Source: Schizophyllum amplum (taxonomy: Eukaryota > Basidiomycota > Agaricomycetes > Agaricales > Schizophyllaceae). Taken from it: a stretch of 64,000 nucleotides of DNA. The notes under the pieces were generated by a model. It worked only from the letters and a program-made list of their open reading frames with translations, did no database searches and was not told the origin of the DNA. Both the position numbers and the translations under genes were made by a program. The stretch is from NCBI GenBank assembly GCA_007026445.1, contig VDMD01000061.1, positions 1 through 64,000 on the forward strand. The letters are read 5' to 3'. Positions 59,549-64,000 of this stretch are shown piece by piece (within the stretch, counting starts at the first letter, position 1; each line of letters starts with the position of its first letter).

Positions 59549-60310
59549 ATGACTACCTCTCTGCTCGAAATTTCCGTAATCGCACCCTTTGAATCAGCAA
59601 AAGCGCTTTGCGCACGGGATGCCTTGAGCGGCGTACGCGGCTTGCAGCGGTGCGTATGCGCTGGTCAGCAAGCTGGTGATTCACACCGCTGACGATCTCC
59701 AGCACGTACATCGGTCAACAAGTGGAAAATCCGTCAGAGGGTTATTGCGTGCTGCGTGAGTTGACATAGGAACTGGTGGTCCAGCGCCTCCTTTGACCCG
59801 TTCTACAGAGTGGGACTCGCTAGGCTCGCGAGACACGTTCCTCCGAAGCGAAGCCTACGAAGCATACATGGCCCACATCACCGTTGAGCGTGGACCATAC
59901 GTGATCTACCTCTCAGCGGTGGACTGCGCGGCATGGGCGACCGTTATCACGGCACCTATCCAAAAGTTCGGCTTTTTCGTCGCGCGTACTACGATAGCGC
60001 GCGAGAAAGCACGCGGGATCATTGCCCACATGCATTCAGGGAGGCAGGAACGTGCGGAGAAGGGTGAGATTACGGGCGAGATGGACGCGGTAGCCGTAGA
60101 CGACGAAGATTTCCATGTCATCATCGACGGATGGGAATCTGTTGAGGTGACCACTCCGCCTATCCCATTCATACTCAGCTGATTGAGCATAAACTTCAGC
60201 AACATCTCGCCCACGCTGCCCGTGGGACGAGGACGCAGACAGTGATGGAAGTGATAGCAGTGATGGATTATTTTTCCTCTGCGCATTCTAGAGATGTTAC
60301 ACGTACCTGA
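59549..60310 (+). CDS. ABM/EthD-like small protein, paralogue 3
   Basis: Four exons (59549-59649, 59703-59755, 59809-60146, 60200-60310) give 200 residues. It matches paralogue 2 closely at YIGQQVE, VLQWDS and the DFHVIIDGWESVE strand, and shares the LRSEAYEAYM helix and APIQKFGF strand positions. The intron after VLQ has the same phase in paralogues 2 and 3. It probably has a dimeric alpha/beta-barrel fold and could be a monooxygenase or cyclase of the cluster; no catalytic residue can be assigned. It is tail-to-tail with zinc-finger regulator 2, whose 3' end lies about 150 bp away. An exact cluster element is 84 bp upstream. Confidence 0.7.
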
Positions 60311-60457
60311 AGTGTGACTCGGAATCGCCTGGTAGACTCGGAAATATATCAACATCACCGCGGCGGGGATTACTGTGTCTTGAGCAGGGGCTGGATGCTT
60401 GATTACCGTGCCGCGAATCTTTCTCTTTGAAGGCGCAACACTGACGATTGACGATTC

Positions 60458-61728
60458 TCAATCTACGACAGTGAGTATCTTCACTTGATCTAGAGTACAC
60501 AGGCGAGGATTGGCGGCAACAGTCCAGCTCGCAACGGCTAGTATGACGAGCGTGTGAAAACAAAAACCGCGTTCTATCGGGAAGACTTAGCTTACAACTG
60601 CCGAAGATGTTAGGAGTTGAGCACATACAGCTAGGAGCGGTCCATCGCGACTTCGTATTGCACAGGTGCTTTTGCAGGTTCTTCCGCGACGAGAAGAATT
60701 TATGGCAAGTATCACATACCCACTCGCAAGACCGCCCGTGCTTCGAGACCTCATGACGAAAGCGGTCATGTTGCCGGGAGAAGTCCTCGTCGCAGCCCAT
60801 CTGGCACTCGAAGATCCGCGGTTTCGATGATGTATCTGTGTGCTTGCGCTTCCGGCCGGTCGGCTGGGCTGCGCTCGCGACACTGTCGGGCGAGGACGTC
60901 GCTGTTGATAGGGGGGACGACGAAGTGGGAGAAGGAGGCGGCTGAGGCATGGGTGATTGAGAGGATGAAGGGGCGGAGAAGTTCGTGGCGGGAGCTTGAG
61001 GTTGCTCCTGCACGGTGGCAGCGAGCCAAGGCTGGTCCAGAGGAAATAAGCCATCCAAGCCTGTTGACGCGTTGACGGGATCTGCATGTCTATAAGCTCT
61101 GAGATCCTCGCGCCGAATACTGTATGAACTGACCTATGGTACTATGCATCGGCGCGAATGCAGTCTGTGGCAGGAAATCGTCGATGAAGCATGGAAAGAG
61201 GTCTGAGCCGACAGAACCACATGGGCCAAACATAACCATATCTAACGCAGTGTTGACGGAGTGATCGACGTGCGTCTCCACGAGATTATTGGGGCCGAGA
61301 ACAGACATTTCGATGCCTATGGATACGAGGTGTGGTCAGCGAAGCCAAATGAAATGGAAAGGAAGACTCACGATCGGGTTGTGTGTTGACATGGGGCTGC
61401 GGCCCGTCTACCATGTTGTAGGAATGAGCATAGCGAGAAGCGCGAGATATATGAACGCACCGTGGCTTGCAACAGTCTTTCCTTGCGACTGTGCCAGCGA
61501 CGAATCCGGCTCGGAAAGTGAGGCGGATACGACAAGCACGGTGCCCTTGTCTGTTGCCTTGGTCTCGAAGTTGATCTGATAGCCAGTACGAGGCGAGGGT
61601 GCATCCGGGTGCGCGATGCCCTGAGGCGACGGTCTGACCGATAGGGTGATGTTGCCATCGGACGTCGAGGAGAGGTGAGCATATACGCATAGACGCGTTA
61701 GCTCTTCGAGCGGGAGTTGGATGGTCAT
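60458..61728 (-). CDS. C2H2-type zinc-finger transcription factor 2
   Basis: Five exons (61728-61461, 61407-61372, 61316-61134, 61081-60596, 60537 to about 60458) give about 350 residues. It is a paralogue of the regulator at 39556: the N-terminal domain (IQLPLEELTRLC, SVRPSPQGIAH, TGYQINFE), the Ser/Pro linker, KRKH-type basic patch and both fingers are conserved (FECQMGCDEDFSRQHDRFRH and VCDTCHKFFSSRKNLQKHLC). The last exon rests on a GTAAGC donor; without that splice the frame would run to 60297 and overlap ABM paralogue 3. It is a candidate pathway regulator; with TF1 it brackets the right half of the locus. No GC-rich element was seen in its promoter. Confidence 0.8.
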
Positions 61729-62165
61729 TGAGACGATGATACCAAGACAGACGGGAGCAGAAATGGGAAAACCAACGCGTGAGCAAAATATGAACACCGC
61801 GGGGAGATATGAGCGCACTGAGAACAGAGCATCTTCGCACTGCCACTGGATCCGGAGGAGAACAAGGTCAAATTCCGTGTAGACGTCGATGCCCCAAAGT
61901 CCGGGACTGCAGTCTTCGTCCGAGATTAACCACTTACATGCATGCCGTCTTTCTCGCGTCAACCAACACGGCCAAGACCGTGCGCTTGATCTAATCTGGG
62001 GATAGCGTGTCTCTTCTAGCTCAACGCTCACTTCACGTGGACGTAAGCGCGCTGCTACAAAGTGAACACGGTCCAGAGTGCAGATGAGTCCTATGCTTCG
62101 AAAGCACCTCGTCGTGCCCTGATTCGCGTGAATTGTCAGACTTGAATTCGGGATTGTGTGCTGCA
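61729..62165. other. Intergenic
   Basis: Promoter of zinc-finger regulator 2; no gene seen. Confidence 0.45.
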
Positions 62166-62166
62166 C

Positions 62167-62440
62167 CTACCAGTAGCTGACCCTTGTATTAAACGCAGGC
62201 ACACTGTTCGAGTGCACGTTCCCGGATAACCGTCCCTTCGATCGAGTGAAGATACATCGGAGGCGCCACGACTCATCGGTGACAATTCGTCCAACAAGCT
62301 GTCCGTGCGGACGATGACTGCGGCCATACACACCCGCATCCTCGAGCACGAGATCTTCCTCGCCATGACATCGGAATAAGCGCCATTCAGATATATGGAT
62401 AATGTCGCTCTGCAAGCGATTGCGCTCGTAACGGAGGTAA
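62167..62440 (-). CDS. Possible exon of an unknown gene
   Basis: An open minus-strand frame of about 90 codons with protein-like composition (ERNRLQSDIIHISEWRLF, then EEDLVLEDAGVYGRS, stop at 62167). It has no ATG, so it would be a 3' exon. No upstream exon was found and the family is not recognised. Confidence 0.28.
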
Positions 62441-63640
62441 GATACTCGGCTGCTTGTGAGGACTGTCGGTTGCCAGATGGTGCAATGTCAAACTATCCGA
62501 CCAGCGAGCAGGCGCAGGGGCAAGACGCCATAAACAGCAGTCAGAGCTATCTTCAGTCTAGAATATATGCGTGACCTGAACAGCTTGTGAGAAGCCTGTG
62601 ACAACGGCCGAAGGTTTTTTTGTATAGTAAAATGAAAACTGACGTACTTATGTCCCGCTCTTCTGCGGACGCCTTTGTGAATGGTATGGCCAATATAGCA
62701 GCACTGGTGTAGGAATGTGCCGAGTCACCGACTTAATCAAGCAGGAGGAATGGACGGGAACACAGCGGGACGGTCCGACATGTATTCAGCGTCTCGCTTG
62801 AGGTGAATGGCATTCGGGTCTTTACCGAGTATAAACTGTCTGTCGTATCCAGAAGCTGTTCAAGGTGACAAGGAGTCGACGGTAGCGATGAGAAACACAC
62901 GGACTAAGGGCAGTCAAAGTTGCCACGATCAAATCACGAGGGCGTACTCTGAGCTCAGCGGCGTTCTGCATGGTTCGACAGAGTCAATGAGCGACAAGAT
63001 CAACGTTCACTCACAGCGGTTCTGGTCCACGGTTGCTGTAGACAGCTCGTTGACCTTGCCTCGACCCAGCCTCGAGGATGCAGCCGCCGAAGGGGAGTCG
63101 CACATGAGTTCGGGCCAGATTCGCGCAGTGGTAGACGTGAACGTATTTGCTTAGCCACTTTGACGGTGCTTCTGAGGCGCACCAAGACCATGGCGCGGGC
63201 GCGATGAGCATGACGCCGACCAGCGTCGACGAATCCCTGTCGATGTGACGCATATCAGTCGCACAGTCGGCGTTCAGCAGTTCTAGGGTATCGAGATTCG
63301 AGGGTTTGCGAGGACGCCGAACAGTATCATCATGCCCAGACACGCGGTTCAGAGACGACGACGCGCGGTGGTCCGACCGCACTCAGATTCGGTGGGCATC
63401 CGTCACTATATGAAGATTGAGTTCAATTGTCCGAGAGCGAGACTTGTAGAGGGCTAGCTGGCGAGTTAACGTGTTAGCGGGCTGCGCAGTGCGAGGAAAG
63501 CGGCGACGTGACGGCAGGAAGAGCAAGGTTGATTGTCAATGGCGCTCGTCACGTTTGCTCCACGTGCGATCGTCCATTGGAAAGAACATTCAACAAATGC
63601 AAGCAAGGATCAACAGCATAAAAGCCAGCTGGCAGTGGTA
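62441..63640. other. No supported gene
   Basis: Open frames on both strands lack motifs and consistent splice sites. Confidence 0.4.
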
Positions 63641-63784
63641 TTCGCCTCTTTCTACTAGCACGCAAGACCTCGCGCAAAATCTTCGAGGATTGCGATGGCT
63701 ATACTCCTGCCCAGATGGCGTCTCAACTTACAGATATTTCGTACCTGAGAGGTTGATACACGGAACTGTACATGTACGCACAGT

Positions 63785-64000
63785 CCATTTATGGCAGTCC
63801 AATATCCCCGATACTCGTCCCTCAGAATCGTCAAGTCCGGCTCCTCAAGATCGTCGAGAACCGGCAGCGCTCGTCTAGTCATGGCGCGCAATTTCACTTA
63901 CCAATGCGACACGTCTATGCTGGTATCGTGCAGCCCCTTCATGTCGAAGGCGCCCGTTGAAGTGCCCAATGCATCCTCAACGCAGTATCCCACGGGACTG
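63785..64000 (-). CDS. Possible partial gene entering from the right edge
   Basis: A minus-strand frame open to the window end (SPVGYCVEDALGTSTG, then KGLHDTSIDVSHW) meets a GTAAGT donor at about 63902. After a short intron, a second open stretch follows (VLDDLEEPDLTILRDEYRGY). It could be an exon pair of a gene that begins outside the window. The family is not recognised. Confidence 0.28.

Noticed and set aside
1..64000. tRNA, rRNA or CRISPR features
   Set aside because: None was recognised by eye; regular spaced repeats of CRISPR type are absent and not expected in a fungus.

Overview
The window looks like nuclear DNA of a filamentous basidiomycete, most likely a wood-decay Agaricomycete (inference). 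Genes are dense with 45-70 bp GT-AG introns. Typical families are present: a dihydrodiol-dehydrogenase-like oxidoreductase, a secreted GH2, an SRA-YDG protein, F-box/LRR, P450s and an AstC-like HAD terpene cyclase. Exon models below were built by hand from splice signals and frame continuity; no search was run.

Left part (1-25 kb). A Met/Gly-rich membrane protein; oxidoreductase copy 1 (minus); an AstC-like HAD/class II terpene cyclase gene broken by about six small indels; an SRA-YDG protein; a secreted GH2; oxidoreductase copy 2; a relic of the GH2 3' end; an SDR (minus); oxidoreductase copy 3, a pseudogene with three Trp-to-stop changes; and an unknown 347-residue protein. The order GH2-oxidoreductase / GH2 relic-oxidoreductase pseudogene points to a decayed tandem duplication.

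Right part (26-62 kb). A compact, mostly intact specialised-metabolism locus: an A-T-C NRPS-like enzyme, three P450s, three paralogous small proteins that I provisionally assign to the dimeric alpha/beta-barrel (ABM/EthD-like) fold, a second SDR, a secreted TAP-like alpha/beta hydrolase, a full-length ABCB exporter, and two paralogous C2H2 zinc-finger regulators. An F-box/LRR gene carries a 1,072 bp TA-flanked element, and a small secreted protein lies nearby.

Main observation. A 12-bp GC-rich element, CCGCCGGCCGCT, occurs exactly five times and with 1-2 mismatches several more times. Every copy noted lies about 80-300 bp upstream of a start codon: terpene cyclase (4784), NRPS (30087), ABM1 (31278), P450-1 (31650), P450-2 (37030), P450-3 (37252), ABC transporter (47445), ABM2/SDR2 divergent promoter (53030) and ABM3 (59155, 59454). 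I did not see it upstream of the oxidoreductases, GH2, SRA, SDR1 or F-box genes. It appears to mark one regulon that includes the terpene cyclase 21 kb away. The working model is a drimane-type sesquiterpene scaffold, oxidised by P450s/SDR, conjugated to an amino acid by the A-T-C enzyme and exported by the ABC pump. The product and the roles of the ABM-like proteins are unknown.
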